Counted from the first letter of the stretch, positions 26,666-35,865 are shown. The stretch: DNA of 64,000 nucleotides from Bradyrhizobium sp. 170 (GCF_023101085.1 NZ_CP064703.1:6758001-6822000), one strand, 5' to 3'. The notes: generated from the letters alone by a model not told the origin. Program-made: numbers and translations.

Positions 26666-26690
26666 CTCGCGGCAATCAGCATGCCGCGAG
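26666..26690 (-). terminator. hairpin downstream of the metalloprotease gene
   Basis: CTCGCGGC and GCCGCGAG form a perfect 8-base stem with a 9-base loop, 36 bases past the stop of the protease gene. There is no T run after it on the minus strand, so it may be a weak terminator or an RNA-stabilising hairpin. The rest of 26480-26725 holds no gene I can see. Confidence 0.4.
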
Positions 26691-26725
26691 CCGCACTACG
26701 GCGCGCTCCCATCCTTGCTCCGGGT

Positions 26726-29700
26726 TCAGTGAAAGATGAAGCCCTTGGCGTGCAAATCGGCTATTTCAACGTCAGTCGGAACTACGCTGGCAAAGCCGCC
26801 CGGACTACCAAATCCATGTTCACCGATCCATTGAAATGCTACGTGCTGGCTTTGCGCCTCTTGCACGAGCGTCGCCAGTTCCCGGCCAGTCGCCGGAAGA
26901 TCATCCGGCGCCGTCACGCCCGCGGCATTTGTGATCGCACTGTGATTTGACGCGAATACGAATGTATCGTTGCCGGCAGCGAGGCTCGCATTAGCCAGCG
27001 CTGCAAGATTTGGACTCAAAGCGATTTGCCCGGCCGCCGGAAGCGGCGTCGAGTTAATGGTGCCGTCACCGTTCAGATCCTGCTGGAAGGTAGTCTCGGC
27101 TGATTTCAGCACCGAACTCGACCCCGGCATCGCCGGAATGAAAGAGACGAAATTGCCGCTGCTGTCGGTGGTCCAGAGCGTGTACTGATCGGCTCCGTTC
27201 GCCTTCCAGACGACCTGGTAACCACCCGAGATTTGTTCTCCCGCGATCGGTGCCCAGCCCGCGATCTGCCCCACAACCACGGGCGCGCCGCCGTATTTCA
27301 ACTGCGGACCTGCGCCGGAATTGTAGAGATAATAGTTGCTTCCAACCTGGGTCAGGCTGGTCACTCCGGCTGACTCGATCACGACGCTGGGATTTCCGAT
27401 GGTGCCGTCACCGTTCAGATCCTGCTGGAAGGTAGTCTCGGCTGATTTCAGCACCGAACTCGACCCCGGCATCGCCGGAATGAAAGAGACGAAATTGCCG
27501 CTGCTGTCGGTGGTCCAGAGCGTGTACTGATCGGCTCCGTTCGCCTTCCAGACGACCTGGTAACCACCCGAGATTTGTTCTCCCGCGATCGGTGCCCAGC
27601 CCGCAATCTGCCCCACAACCACGGGCGCGCCGCCGTATTTCAACTGCGGACCTGCGCCGGAATTGTAGAGATAATAGTTGCTTCCAACCTGGGTCAGGCT
27701 GGTCACTCCGGCTGACTCGATCACGACGCTGGGATTTCCGATGGTGCCGTCACCGTTCAGATCCTGCTGGAAGGTAGTCTCGGCTGATTTCAGCACCGAA
27801 CTCGACCCCGGCATCGCCGGAATGAAAGAGACGAAATTGCCGCTGCTGTCGGTGGTCCAGAGCGTGTACTGATCGGCTCCGTTCGCCTTCCAGACGACCT
27901 GGTAACCACCCGAGATTTGTTCTCCCGCGATCGGTGCCCAGCCCGCAATCTGCCCCACAACCACGGGCGCGCCGCCGTATTTCAACTGCGGACCTGCGCC
28001 GGAATTGTAGAGATAATAGTTGCTTCCAACCTGGGTCAGGCTGGTCACTCCGGCTGACTCGATCACGACGCTGGGATTTCCGATGGTGCCGTCACCGTTC
28101 AGATCCTGCTGGAAGGTAGTCTCGGCTGATTTCAGCACCGAACTCGACCCCGGCATCGCCGGAATGAAAGAGACGAAATTGCCGCTGCTGTCGGTGGTCC
28201 AGAGCGTGTACTGATCGGCTCCGTTCGCCTTCCAGACGACCTGGTAACCACCCGAGATTTGCTCTCCCGCGATCGGTGCCCAGCCCGCGATCTGCCCCAC
28301 AACCACGGGCGCGCCGCCGTATTTCAACTGCGGACCTGCGCCGGAATTGTAGAGATAATAGTTGCTTCCAACCTGGGTCAGACTGGTCACTCCGGCCGAT
28401 TCGACCGCGACAGGACCGACGATGATCCCGAGCAGATCGGCCGCATTGATCGCAACATTGCCCGAAATATCGATCGCGAAATCGGCGACCCCGTCCCCGT
28501 TGGTATCGCCCTGCAGCGTGGTGACGCCGGTGGAGCTGTTATAAAAATAGTTGAGTTCGCCGGCCGCGCCGCTGAAGGCGGCGGTCGCGAGGAATTTGAA
28601 CTGATCGTAGCTGCCGGTGCTGCTGATCGCGTCGAACCCGCTGAGGTCGATATCGTCGGTTCCGGAAACGAAATCGGTGATGCGATCATGCTGGCCGCTC
28701 GTGGCGGAGCTCTCGCCGAGCAGGAACACGAATATGTCGCCGCTGTTGCCGCCGGTCAGATTATCGACGCCGGAGCCGCCGATGAGCTTGTCGTTTCCGG
28801 CGCCGCCGATCAGCGTGTCGTTGCCGACGCCGCCCGAAAGCGTACAGCCCGTGTCGCTTGCGATCAGCGTGTCGTTGCCGCTGCCGCCAATGGCTTTCTC
28901 GATGGTCGCGTTGAGTGCGATCCCGATATTGTTGGTAAGGCCGCCGACCGAGGAAAAGGCGCCCGCGTGCAGGTCGATGGTCTGCACCGCCGAATAGCCG
29001 GAGCAATCGAGCGTGTCGGTGCCGCCGCTGTCATAGATGGTCAGCGCCGGCGCCGAGGTGTAGTTGCCGAAATTGAAGACCGCGCCGGCATTGCTGTTGA
29101 AGCCATAGACGGTGTCGCCGGTTCGCGTCGAGGTCGCCGCGCCGTACATCGAAGCCACGGCGTAGATATCCGCCATCTGCGGCGTCACGACGTAGCGGTA
29201 TGAGCTCCCGGAATAATTGTGCTCGCCGAAATACGACATGATGGAATATTGCCAGGTGTCGTTGGCGTAGGTCGCGTTGGTCGAATACGACGCGCTGCCA
29301 TTATACGGCCCCTGATGGCCAAGCCCGAGGGCATGTCCGACTTCGTGAATGTAGGTCTGGTAGGCGTAGCTATCGATGCCGGTCTTGCCGTCGTTCGCGC
29401 CGCCGTCGGTGGTGACCCAGTCGGTGCTGATGTTGACGGTCGCATATGCGAACGAGCCCCCGGGCCAGTAGGCGCTGGCATAGGCCTGCATCGTGCCGTT
29501 GTGGGTGAACGTGATGTTCGCGGAGCCGGAGGTCTGGACGAAGGCGATGTTGGCGACCTCGGACCACGCCTGCATCGCCGACAGCGCGAGGAACTGCTCC
29601 GCCGAATTCAGCCCGGTGATGTTGTAGGTGATGGTGTTGGAAGCCCAGCGATGGGCGACACTGTTGTTGTATTGCCAAAAGCCGTTGACGAGATAGTCGG

Positions 29701-29908
29701 CAAGCGTCGCGATCGACGCGACTGGCTTGCCGGCATAGACGTCGAGGCTTTCCACGCTGGCGGCGGCCGCATCCGCCAATTGGTAAGGGTCGCCTTCATC
29801 CCAAAACTTCGGGTCATGCATGCTTTCAGGCGGAAGCGCCGCCGGGCTCGTCCCAGGCTCGAACGGCCGGAAGGCCCAGATCTCATCGGAATGATCATTC
29901 TTCTTCAT
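26726..29908 (-). CDS. serralysin-type (M10) RTX metalloprotease with four large repeats
   Basis: This 1060-residue secreted zinc protease has a catalytic domain at about 60-260 with HEVGHALGLGH (188-198) and a Met-turn SIMSY (222-226). A calcium-binding RTX section follows at about 340-385 (GGSGNDTL, GGVGNDTL, GGAGNDKL). Residues about 502-954 are four nearly identical 114-residue units, each ending in an EF-hand-like DLNGDGTI loop. The last 105 residues (from LPAAGQIALSP) may carry the secretion signal. There is no N-terminal signal peptide, as expected for type I secretion. No type I transporter gene is in the window. Ordinary serralysins have about 480 residues; the repeat section roughly doubles this. 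Confidence 0.92.
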   Translation of the reverse strand: MKKNDHSDEIWAFRPFEPGTSPAALPPESMHDPKFWDEGDPYQLADAAAASVESLDVYAGKPVASIATLADYLVNGFWQYNNSVAHRWASNTITYNITGLNSAEQFLALSAMQAWSEVANIAFVQTSGSANITFTHNGTMQAYASAYWPGGSFAYATVNISTDWVTTDGGANDGKTGIDSYAYQTYIHEVGHALGLGHQGPYNGSASYSTNATYANDTWQYSIMSYFGEHNYSGSSYRYVVTPQMADIYAVASMYGAATSTRTGDTVYGFNSNAGAVFNFGNYTSAPALTIYDSGGTDTLDCSGYSAVQTIDLHAGAFSSVGGLTNNIGIALNATIEKAIGGSGNDTLIASDTGCTLSGGVGNDTLIGGAGNDKLIGGSGVDNLTGGNSGDIFVFLLGESSATSGQHDRITDFVSGTDDIDLSGFDAISSTGSYDQFKFLATAAFSGAAGELNYFYNSSTGVTTLQGDTNGDGVADFAIDISGNVAINAADLLGIIVGPVAVESAGVTSLTQVGSNYYLYNSGAGPQLKYGGAPVVVGQIAGWAPIAGEQISGGYQVVWKANGADQYTLWTTDSSGNFVSFIPAMPGSSSVLKSAETTFQQDLNGDGTIGNPSVVIESAGVTSLTQVGSNYYLYNSGAGPQLKYGGAPVVVGQIAGWAPIAGEQISGGYQVVWKANGADQYTLWTTDSSGNFVSFIPAMPGSSSVLKSAETTFQQDLNGDGTIGNPSVVIESAGVTSLTQVGSNYYLYNSGAGPQLKYGGAPVVVGQIAGWAPIAGEQISGGYQVVWKANGADQYTLWTTDSSGNFVSFIPAMPGSSSVLKSAETTFQQDLNGDGTIGNPSVVIESAGVTSLTQVGSNYYLYNSGAGPQLKYGGAPVVVGQIAGWAPIAGEQISGGYQVVWKANGADQYTLWTTDSSGNFVSFIPAMPGSSSVLKSAETTFQQDLNGDGTINSTPLPAAGQIALSPNLAALANASLAAGNDTFVFASNHSAITNAAGVTAPDDLPATGRELATLVQEAQSQHVAFQWIGEHGFGSPGGFASVVPTDVEIADLHAKGFIFH
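27047..28405 (-). repeat. four tandem 342-base units inside the protease gene
   Basis: The unit encodes 114 residues beginning VESAGVTSLTQVGSNYYLYN and including QLKYGG, WAPIAGEQ, YQVVWK and DQYTLWTTDSSG. Copies begin near 28405, 28063, 27721 and 27379. Differences are few, for example CCCGCGATC versus CCCGCAATC, which points to recent duplication or gene conversion. The fourth unit diverges after its DLNGDGTI loop. The domain type is the tryptophan-rich module I recall from other Bradyrhizobium secreted proteins. Confidence 0.95.
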
Positions 29909-30267
29909 CGATCAGGCCCGTCAGCAAGGTCGTTCGGTTGCGGAGAATCGTAATGCACTCGGGAGGCTAGAATCGCCTCGTTAACGCTTGTTTACCAGCG
30001 GGATTCGTCGCGCGCTTGCTTTGCGATGCATTACGCCGAAAAAGTACAACCCCGCTGCCCGTGCCAGTCCATCCGTAGTCTTGCGGGGCCGCATTTCCGC
30101 CGTCCCGCGCTGTCGGGCTTGCGATCCCAAAACGGTGCCTCGCCTTGCCCCCCATGGCCGCCCCTCGCCGAGCGTCGAACAAGGAGTTGGAAATCGACGC
30201 CAGATTTGTTTAAGTCAGATCGGGCTGCTTTTCCCACCGCGAAAATCCAAAAAAACAAGGTTTTTCA
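29909..30267. promoter_or_regulatory. 359-base divergent region between protease and CoA transferase
   Basis: The two genes point away from each other and both need promoters here. No gene is seen; frames on both strands are shadows. An A-rich run (about 30247-30258) and AAGG lie just before the ATG at 30268. No operator is recognised. Confidence 0.45.
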
Positions 30268-31461
30268 ATGCCTTTCCCCCGCGCTTCGCAGGCCCTGTCC
30301 CGTTTCACCGTGCTCGATCTGACCCGTGTTCGCTCCGGGCCCACCTGCGTGCGGCAGCTGGCGGATTGGGGCGCCAACGTCATCAAGATCGACGCGCTGC
30401 TGGAAGACGGCGGCGGCGAGCAGCCGGGCGGCCCGCGCCAGGGCTCGGATTTCCAGAATTTGCACCGCAACAAGCGGGCCATGACGCTGAACCTGAAGGA
30501 TCCCAAGGGCCTCGAAGTGTTCAAGCGGCTCGCCGAGCAGGCCGACGTCGTGGTCGAGAATTTTCGTCCCGACGTCAAAGCCAAGCTCGGCATCGACTAT
30601 GAGAGCTTGCGCAAGATCAATCCCCGCATCGTCTATGGCAGCATCTCCGGCTTCGGCCAGGACGGCCCCTACCACAAGCGGCCGGGCTTCGATCAGATCG
30701 CGCAGGGCATGGGCGGGCTGATGTCGATCACCGGCGCGCCCGGTGAGGGGCCGATGCGGGTCGGCATTCCCGTCGCCGACCTCACCGCCGGGCTGTTCTG
30801 CGCGCTTGGCATCCTCACGGCACTGCTGGAGCGCGACGTCTCCGGCGAGGGCCAGTGGGTGCAGACCTCGCTGTTGCAGGCGCAGATCTTCATGCTGGAT
30901 TTCCAGGCCTCGCGCTGGCTGATGGAACAGGACGTGGCCAAGCAGGCCGGCAACAACCATCCGACCTCGATCCCGACCGGCGTGTTCAAGACTTCCGACG
31001 GCTACATCAACATCGCCACGACCGGCGGGCGGATCTGGGAACGCTGCGCGCAGGCGATCGGCGCGCCCGAACTTGTCACCAATCCCGATTACGCCAGCGC
31101 GCCCGCGCGCTCGAAGAACCGCGACGCGCTGAACGAAGCGATCGGCAAGCTCACCGCAAAGAAATCGACGGAAACCTGGGTCAAGGAATTGAACGAGGCC
31201 GGCGTGCCCTGCGGCCCGATCTATTCGATCGACCAGATGTTCGACGACGCCCAGGTCAGGCACCTCGGCATCGCGCAACATGTCCCGAACGACGAGAACC
31301 GTCACATCCAGCTCGTCGGCCAGCCGGTGACACTGTCACGCACGCCGAGCAGCATGGCTGCGCGGCCGCCGGAGTTCGGCGAGCAGACCGAAGAGGTGCT
31401 GGCCGAGTTCGGTTTTGGCAAGGACGAGATCGCGGAATTGCGCCAGCGCAAGGTGGTGTAA
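30268..31461 (+). CDS. CaiB/BaiF family (class III) CoA transferase
   Basis: This 397-residue enzyme moves CoA between carboxylic acids. Family marks are FTVLDLTRVRSGPTCVRQLADWGANVIKI near the start, NLHRNKRAMTLNLKDPKG, VVENFRPDVKAKLGIDYE, and VADLTAGLFCALGILTALLER with the expected catalytic Asp near 170. SGFGQDGPYHKRPGFDQIAQGMGG is also typical. It is followed by a repeat and by a minus-strand GntR gene, beyond which lies a TRAP transporter. This suggests activation of an acid brought in by that transporter; the acid is unknown. Confidence 0.92.
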   Translation: MPFPRASQALSRFTVLDLTRVRSGPTCVRQLADWGANVIKIDALLEDGGGEQPGGPRQGSDFQNLHRNKRAMTLNLKDPKGLEVFKRLAEQADVVVENFRPDVKAKLGIDYESLRKINPRIVYGSISGFGQDGPYHKRPGFDQIAQGMGGLMSITGAPGEGPMRVGIPVADLTAGLFCALGILTALLERDVSGEGQWVQTSLLQAQIFMLDFQASRWLMEQDVAKQAGNNHPTSIPTGVFKTSDGYINIATTGGRIWERCAQAIGAPELVTNPDYASAPARSKNRDALNEAIGKLTAKKSTETWVKELNEAGVPCGPIYSIDQMFDDAQVRHLGIAQHVPNDENRHIQLVGQPVTLSRTPSSMAARPPEFGEQTEEVLAEFGFGKDEIAELRQRKVV

Positions 31462-31471
31462 ACAGCCCTGC

Positions 31472-31583
31472 CGTCATTGCGAGCGAAGCGAAGCAATCTA
31501 TCTATCTGCTTGCGGCACGATGGATTGCTTCGTCGCTCCGCTCCCTTGCGCAAACGCTTCGCGTTTGTCGCAGGCAATGACGC
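31472..31583. repeat. palindromic intergenic repeat, copy A
   Basis: Begins CGTCATTGCGAGCGAAGCG and ends GGCAATGACG. The arms pair imperfectly around a central stretch. The same arms are found at 36571-36648 and 38326-38402. It sits between the convergent stops of the CoA transferase and the GntR regulator. Confidence 0.85.
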
Positions 31584-31598
31584 CGTGAGAGCTACGCT

Positions 31599-32285
31599 CT
31601 ACTTCAGCGCCGCCGTTGCGAGCGCGTGCTCCACGCAATTGCTCACATGGGCGCGCAGCGTTTCAGCGGCAGTGGCGGCGTCGCGCTTCAGCGCGGCTTC
31701 GAGCAGCGCCTTGTGCTGGGCGGCGGGCTCGTTGCCGCGGTAGCTGAACGCGACCATCTGGTAGCGGAAATATTTATCGAACACCAAGGCATGCGTCTCC
31801 ATCAGCATGCGCGAGCCGCAATTGGAGATCAGCGCCTGATGGAATTCACCGTCATAGCGCTTCCACTGCTCGAGCTCGCCGAGGCCGGTTTCCATCAGCC
31901 GCTCGGTTGACGCCAGCTTGTGATGGGCGGAGACCACGCGCCCTTCCCACTCGACATCGGCATGGGCGAACGACACGCCCATCGCATGCTGCTCCAGCAG
32001 CAGCCGGAGCTCTGCCAGCTCCTGCAAGTTCCCGGCCGAGATTGGCGCCACCTCAAAGCCCCGCCTCCCCTCGGCCAGCACAAAACCTTCCGCCGCCAGC
32101 CGGTTGAGGATTTCGCGCAGCGTGGAGACGCTGACGCCGTAGTCCTCCTTGAGGCCCTCCAGCCGGAGCTTTTGTCCCGGGCGGAGCCGGCCGAACACGA
32201 TGTCGGTGCGGATGCGGCGATAGCCGTCATCGCCGACCGCTTCCTGCTCTTCCGTTCGCTCGACCAGTGTCATTTGCCAATCCAT
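31599..32285 (-). CDS. GntR-family transcriptional regulator with FCD-type C domain
   Basis: The product of about 228 residues has an N-terminal winged helix (LRPGQKLRLEGLKEDYGVSVSTLREILNRLAAEGFV, residues about 35-70) and a helical effector domain with metal-site candidates such as the His in DGEFHQALI and in AAQHKALLEA. This is the FadR/FCD architecture. It is divergent from the TRAP genes, so it probably controls them in response to the transported acid. The start at 32285 is chosen; an ATG four codons on (32273) is also possible. Confidence 0.88.
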   Translation of the reverse strand: MDWQMTLVERTEEQEAVGDDGYRRIRTDIVFGRLRPGQKLRLEGLKEDYGVSVSTLREILNRLAAEGFVLAEGRRGFEVAPISAGNLQELAELRLLLEQHAMGVSFAHADVEWEGRVVSAHHKLASTERLMETGLGELEQWKRYDGEFHQALISNCGSRMLMETHALVFDKYFRYQMVAFSYRGNEPAAQHKALLEAALKRDAATAAETLRAHVSNCVEHALATAALK

Positions 32286-32356
32286 GCGCAAGGCGACCAA
32301 CCGGCAAGTGCCATGTCAGTCGATTCCGCTCAAGCGCCACTATTCGTCATATATAA

Positions 32357-32369
32357 CATATTTCATATG
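32357..32369. promoter_or_regulatory. candidate operator between gntR and dctP
   Basis: CATAT-TTC-ATATG is a perfect inverted repeat in an unusually A+T-rich stretch (about 32340-32410) between the divergent regulator and transporter genes. A second TCATATGAA half-like copy occurs near 32404-32412. The position fits autoregulation by the GntR protein. Confidence 0.4.
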
Positions 32370-32467
32370 GTAACTTCTAAATTATATTTTGACTTTCATT
32401 TTCTCATATGAATACTTCACTCCACCGCGACATCCAGAAGATCGCGAACCAACGGGGAGAAACCGCC

Positions 32468-33475
32468 ATGCGGATCGGATTGCTGTGCGCTGCTGTCAGC
32501 CTTTGTGCGCTTGTGGGAACACCGGCTGCCGCCCAGGTGCAGGAACGAACGATCCGCTGGGGCCACCTCAACAACACCGACCACCCGATCAGCTTTGGCG
32601 TGAAGAAGTTCGCCGAGGTGCTGGCGGCCAAGAGCGGCGGCAAGCTGAAGATCCGCGAGTTTCCGGCTTCGCAACTCGGCAACGAGCTGCAGCAGCAGTC
32701 GGCGGTGCGCGGCGGCACGCAGGAAATCCTCTCGGCGTCGACGACCTCGCTCGCCGGCGTCGTCAAGGATCTCGGCCTGTTCGACTTCCCCTTCACCGTC
32801 AGCACGTTCGAGCAGGCGGAGGCGCTGGCCCAGGGCGCGTTTGGCAAGGCGATGCTCGAGACGCTGCCCGAGAAGGAGCTGATCGGTCTCGGCTATTGGG
32901 GGCTAGGCTTCCGCAACGCCACCAACAGCAGCCGTGCAATCGCGAAGGTCGAGGATTTTTCCGGGCTGAAGCTGCGCGTGATCCCGAACCCGGTCTATCT
33001 CGAAACCTTCAAGGCCTTGAAGGCGAACCCGGTGCCGATGGCGTTCGGCGAGTTGTACACCGCGCTGGAAAACAAGACCGTCGACGGCCAGGAGAACCCT
33101 TACAGCGTCATCCTGTCCAACAAGTTCTACGAAGTGCAGAAATACGTCTCGGCCACCAACCACACCTTCACGCAGAACGTCATCATCGTCAGCAAAAAGT
33201 TCTGGGACGGCCTGTCGGCGGAAGAGCAGAAGATGCTGCGCGACAGCTTTGCCGAGACGCGCGAGTACCAGCGCGACCAGACCAAGCTGGCGGCGGAGAA
33301 GGCGCTCGGCGAACTGACGGCGAAAGGCATGCAGTTCAACGAGATCACGCCCGCCGAATACGCCCGCATGCAGGACGCCACCAAACCGGTCGTCGAGAAA
33401 TTCTCGGCCGAGTATGATCCTGCGCGCGTAAAACTCTTCATCGGCGAGCTGGCACGCATCCGCGGCGCCAAGTAA
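32468..33475 (+). CDS. dctP: TRAP transporter substrate-binding protein
   Basis: The 335-residue periplasmic protein starts at the ATG at 32468 after GGGGAGA; an upstream frame to 32408 lacks a signal peptide. Residues 1-24 are a Sec signal ending in AAAQ. Family features are WGHLNNTDHPISFGVKKFAE, GKLKIREFPASQLGNE and, near 170-180, DFSGLKLRVIPNPVYLETF, with the conserved Arg that binds the substrate carboxylate. It captures an organic acid for the DctQM permease encoded next. The acid itself is not evident. Confidence 0.92.
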   Translation: MRIGLLCAAVSLCALVGTPAAAQVQERTIRWGHLNNTDHPISFGVKKFAEVLAAKSGGKLKIREFPASQLGNELQQQSAVRGGTQEILSASTTSLAGVVKDLGLFDFPFTVSTFEQAEALAQGAFGKAMLETLPEKELIGLGYWGLGFRNATNSSRAIAKVEDFSGLKLRVIPNPVYLETFKALKANPVPMAFGELYTALENKTVDGQENPYSVILSNKFYEVQKYVSATNHTFTQNVIIVSKKFWDGLSAEEQKMLRDSFAETREYQRDQTKLAAEKALGELTAKGMQFNEITPAEYARMQDATKPVVEKFSAEYDPARVKLFIGELARIRGAK

Positions 33476-33492
33476 CGGCCGAGAAAACCGTG

Positions 33493-34017
33493 ATGGCGGC
33501 CGTCGAACGGTTGATCGATCTCTACTGCCGGCTGCTCAAGGTCACCATCGCGGCGTGCCTCGCCGCGATGGTGGTGCTGGTCTTCACCAACGTCGTGATG
33601 CGCTATCTCTTCAACTCGGGGATTCCGACCTCGGAAGAGCTGTCGCGCTGGCTACTGGTCTGGCTGACATTCCTCGGCGCCATCGTCGCGCTGCGCCAGC
33701 ACGCCCATCTCGGCGTCGATACGCTGGTCCGCGCGCTCCCTCCCCTCGGCAAGAAGATCTGCTTCGTCGCGAGTTACCTGTTGATGCTGTACGCCGACGG
33801 CCTGCTCACGCTCGGCAGCTGGAAGCAGGCGGTGCTGACCTTCGGCGACAGCGCCCCCGCCTCCGGCATCTCGGTCGGGTTGTTCTTCTACTCCTCCGGC
33901 CTCGTCTTCGGCGTTTCCGCGGCCGTGATCTTGTTGCTGGATCTCGTCCGCGTGCTGGGCGGCAACGCCTCCGAGGAGGACCTGGTCGCGGTGAAGGAAA
34001 GCGAAGAGCATGTCTGA
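33493..34017 (+). CDS. dctQ: TRAP transporter small permease
   Basis: The 174-residue protein has four membrane segments (about 15-35, 52-68, 88-108, 128-148), and the stretch FNSGIPTSEELSRWLLVWLTFLGA, typical of DctQ, lies between the first and second. It lies 17 bases after dctP. GTG one codon earlier is possible. Together with the large permease it forms the sodium-driven channel. Confidence 0.9.
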   Translation: MAAVERLIDLYCRLLKVTIAACLAAMVVLVFTNVVMRYLFNSGIPTSEELSRWLLVWLTFLGAIVALRQHAHLGVDTLVRALPPLGKKICFVASYLLMLYADGLLTLGSWKQAVLTFGDSAPASGISVGLFFYSSGLVFGVSAAVILLLDLVRVLGGNASEEDLVAVKESEEHV

Positions 34018-34038
34018 TCGTAAGCCGAGGGACTGCGC

Positions 34039-35319
34039 GTGACGCTCGCCGTCTTCACCTTCTCGCTGCTCGGCGCCATGGCGCTGGGCATGCCGATCGC
34101 ATTTGCGCTGATCGTATGCGGCGTCGCGCTGATGCATTCGCTGAATGTGTTCGATTCGCAGATCGTCGCCCAGAACATCATCAACGGCGCCGACAGCTTT
34201 CCGCTGATGGCGGTCCCTTTCTTCATGCTGGCAGGCGAGCTGATGAACCGCGGTGGCCTCGCCAGGCGCATTGTCAATGTCGCGCTGGCGCTTGTCGGCC
34301 ACGTCAAGGGCGGATTGGGCTACGTCACAATCCTGGCCGCCTGCGTGCTTTCCTCCCTGTCGGGATCGGCCGCCGCCGACGCTGCCGCGCTGGCCGCCCT
34401 GCTTGTGCCGATGATGGTCGCGGCTGGCCACCGCAAGATGTATGCGTCAGGGCTCGTCGCCGCCAGCGGCGTCATCGGGCCGGTCATTCCGCCGAGCATC
34501 GGCTTTGTGCTGTTCGGCGTTACCGGCGGCGTGTCGATCTCGAAGCTGTTCCTGGCCGGCATCTTTCCCGGGCTTATGCTCGGCGTGGGACTCTGCTTCG
34601 CCTGGTGGTGGGTTGCGCGTGGCGAAGATACTGCGAGCCCACCGCGAAAGTCGCTGCGCGAGATCGCCTGGGCCTTCGTCGACGGCTTCTGGGCGCTGAT
34701 GCTGCCCGCGATCATCGTCGTCGGCCTGCGATTCGGCGTGTTCACGCCGACCGAGGCCGCCGTGGTCGTCGCCGTCTACGCGCTGTTTGTCTCCACTTGC
34801 GTCTATCGCGAGCTGAAGATCGGCGAACTCTACCAAGTCTTCGTTTCGGCCGCGCTTAGCACCAGCGTCGTCATGTTTCTGGTCGCAGCTGCACTGGTCT
34901 CTTCCTGGCTGATCACGGTCTCCGAGATCGCTACGCACGTCGTCGACCTCGTTCGTCCGTTCATGGGTAATCAGACGCTCTTGATGCTGGCGATCATGGC
35001 GCTGGTCGTGATCGTCGGCACCGCACTCGACATGACGCCCACCATTCTGATCCTGACGCCGATCCTGATGCCCATCGTCAAACAAGCCGGCATCGACCCC
35101 GTCTATTTCGGCGTACTCTTCATCATCAACAACTCGATCGGCCTGATCACGCCGCCGGTTGGCATTGTCCTCAACGTCGTTTGCGGCGTTTCGCGCATCA
35201 GCATGGAAGACGTCATCAAGGGCGTCTGGCCCTTCCTGATCGCCCAATTGATCGTGCTGTTGCTGATGATCCTGTTTCCAGCGCTCGTCACCGTGCCGGC
35301 GAAATGGTTCACCGGCTGA
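34039..35319 (+). CDS. dctM: TRAP transporter large permease
   Basis: This 426-residue protein has about twelve membrane segments. Family signatures include MALGMPIAFALIVCGVALM at the start, FPLMAVPFFMLAGELMNRGG near 55, LSGSAAADAAALAALLVPMM near 107, IPPSIGFVLFGV near 150, and LDMTPTILILTPILMPI near 335. The start is GTG at 34039, 21 bases after dctQ. It completes a full TRAP system with dctP and dctQ. Confidence 0.93.
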   Translation: MTLAVFTFSLLGAMALGMPIAFALIVCGVALMHSLNVFDSQIVAQNIINGADSFPLMAVPFFMLAGELMNRGGLARRIVNVALALVGHVKGGLGYVTILAACVLSSLSGSAAADAAALAALLVPMMVAAGHRKMYASGLVAASGVIGPVIPPSIGFVLFGVTGGVSISKLFLAGIFPGLMLGVGLCFAWWWVARGEDTASPPRKSLREIAWAFVDGFWALMLPAIIVVGLRFGVFTPTEAAVVVAVYALFVSTCVYRELKIGELYQVFVSAALSTSVVMFLVAAALVSSWLITVSEIATHVVDLVRPFMGNQTLLMLAIMALVVIVGTALDMTPTILILTPILMPIVKQAGIDPVYFGVLFIINNSIGLITPPVGIVLNVVCGVSRISMEDVIKGVWPFLIAQLIVLLLMILFPALVTVPAKWFTG

Positions 35320-35373
35320 CATGTGGCCGCGATCGGCTACACTGCCCCGTCATTATCCCGTGAAAGGCATTCC

Positions 35374-35850
35374 ATGCGCATCATGATCCTCAATGGCCCA
35401 AACCTGAACATGCTCGGCATCCGCGAGCCGCACATCTACGGCTCGACCACGCTCGACGCCATCAAGGCGTCGTGCGAGGAGTTCGCCGCTTTCACCGGCG
35501 CGCAACTGGCGTTTCACCAGTCGAACCACGAGGGCGAACTGGTCGACCTGATCCAGTCCGCGCGCACGGCCGCGGACGCCCTCATCATCAATCCGGCCGC
35601 CTACTCCTTCACCTCGATTGCGATGTTCGACGCCATGAAGATCTTTGACGGTCCGATCTACGAGGTGCACATCTCCAATATCCACGCCCGTGACGAGCTG
35701 CATCGTCATTCGAAGCTTTCGGCCGCCGTGAAAGGCGTGATCGCCGGCCTCGGCCCCTACGGCTACATCGTCGCGATGCAGGCCGCACTGCAGGGCGCCG
35801 GCCAGTTGCCGGCGTCGCTGCCGGCGGCTGTCCGCGTCGGCCCGAAATGA
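35374..35850 (+). CDS. type II 3-dehydroquinate dehydratase-like protein with altered active site
   Basis: The 158-residue product has AroQ length and fold motifs: ILNGPNLNMLGIREPHIYG with Tyr22, QSNHEGELVDLIQ, YEVHISNIHARDE with His99, and GVIAGLGPYGY. The start ATG (35374) follows GAAAGG. Two residues usual in the type II active site differ: the block normally NPGAYTHTS reads NPAAYSFTS (His to Phe79, Gly to Ala75), and an Arg normally in the EEFR segment is His110. It may therefore act on another ring acid rather than 3-dehydroquinate. It follows the TRAP genes closely, so the transported acid may be its substrate. This is inference. Confidence 0.75.
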   Translation: MRIMILNGPNLNMLGIREPHIYGSTTLDAIKASCEEFAAFTGAQLAFHQSNHEGELVDLIQSARTAADALIINPAAYSFTSIAMFDAMKIFDGPIYEVHISNIHARDELHRHSKLSAAVKGVIAGLGPYGYIVAMQAALQGAGQLPASLPAAVRVGPK

Positions 35851-35865
35851 CGGATGGAGCCTGAC

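Noticed and set aside
27047..28405. Repeats as assembly error
   Set aside because: The copies carry a few distinct base differences and keep the reading frame, so a real tandem repeat is more likely, though copy number should be checked.
31472..31583. CRISPR array
   Set aside because: The three similar repeats are kilobases apart, palindromic and without regular spacers; there are no cas genes.
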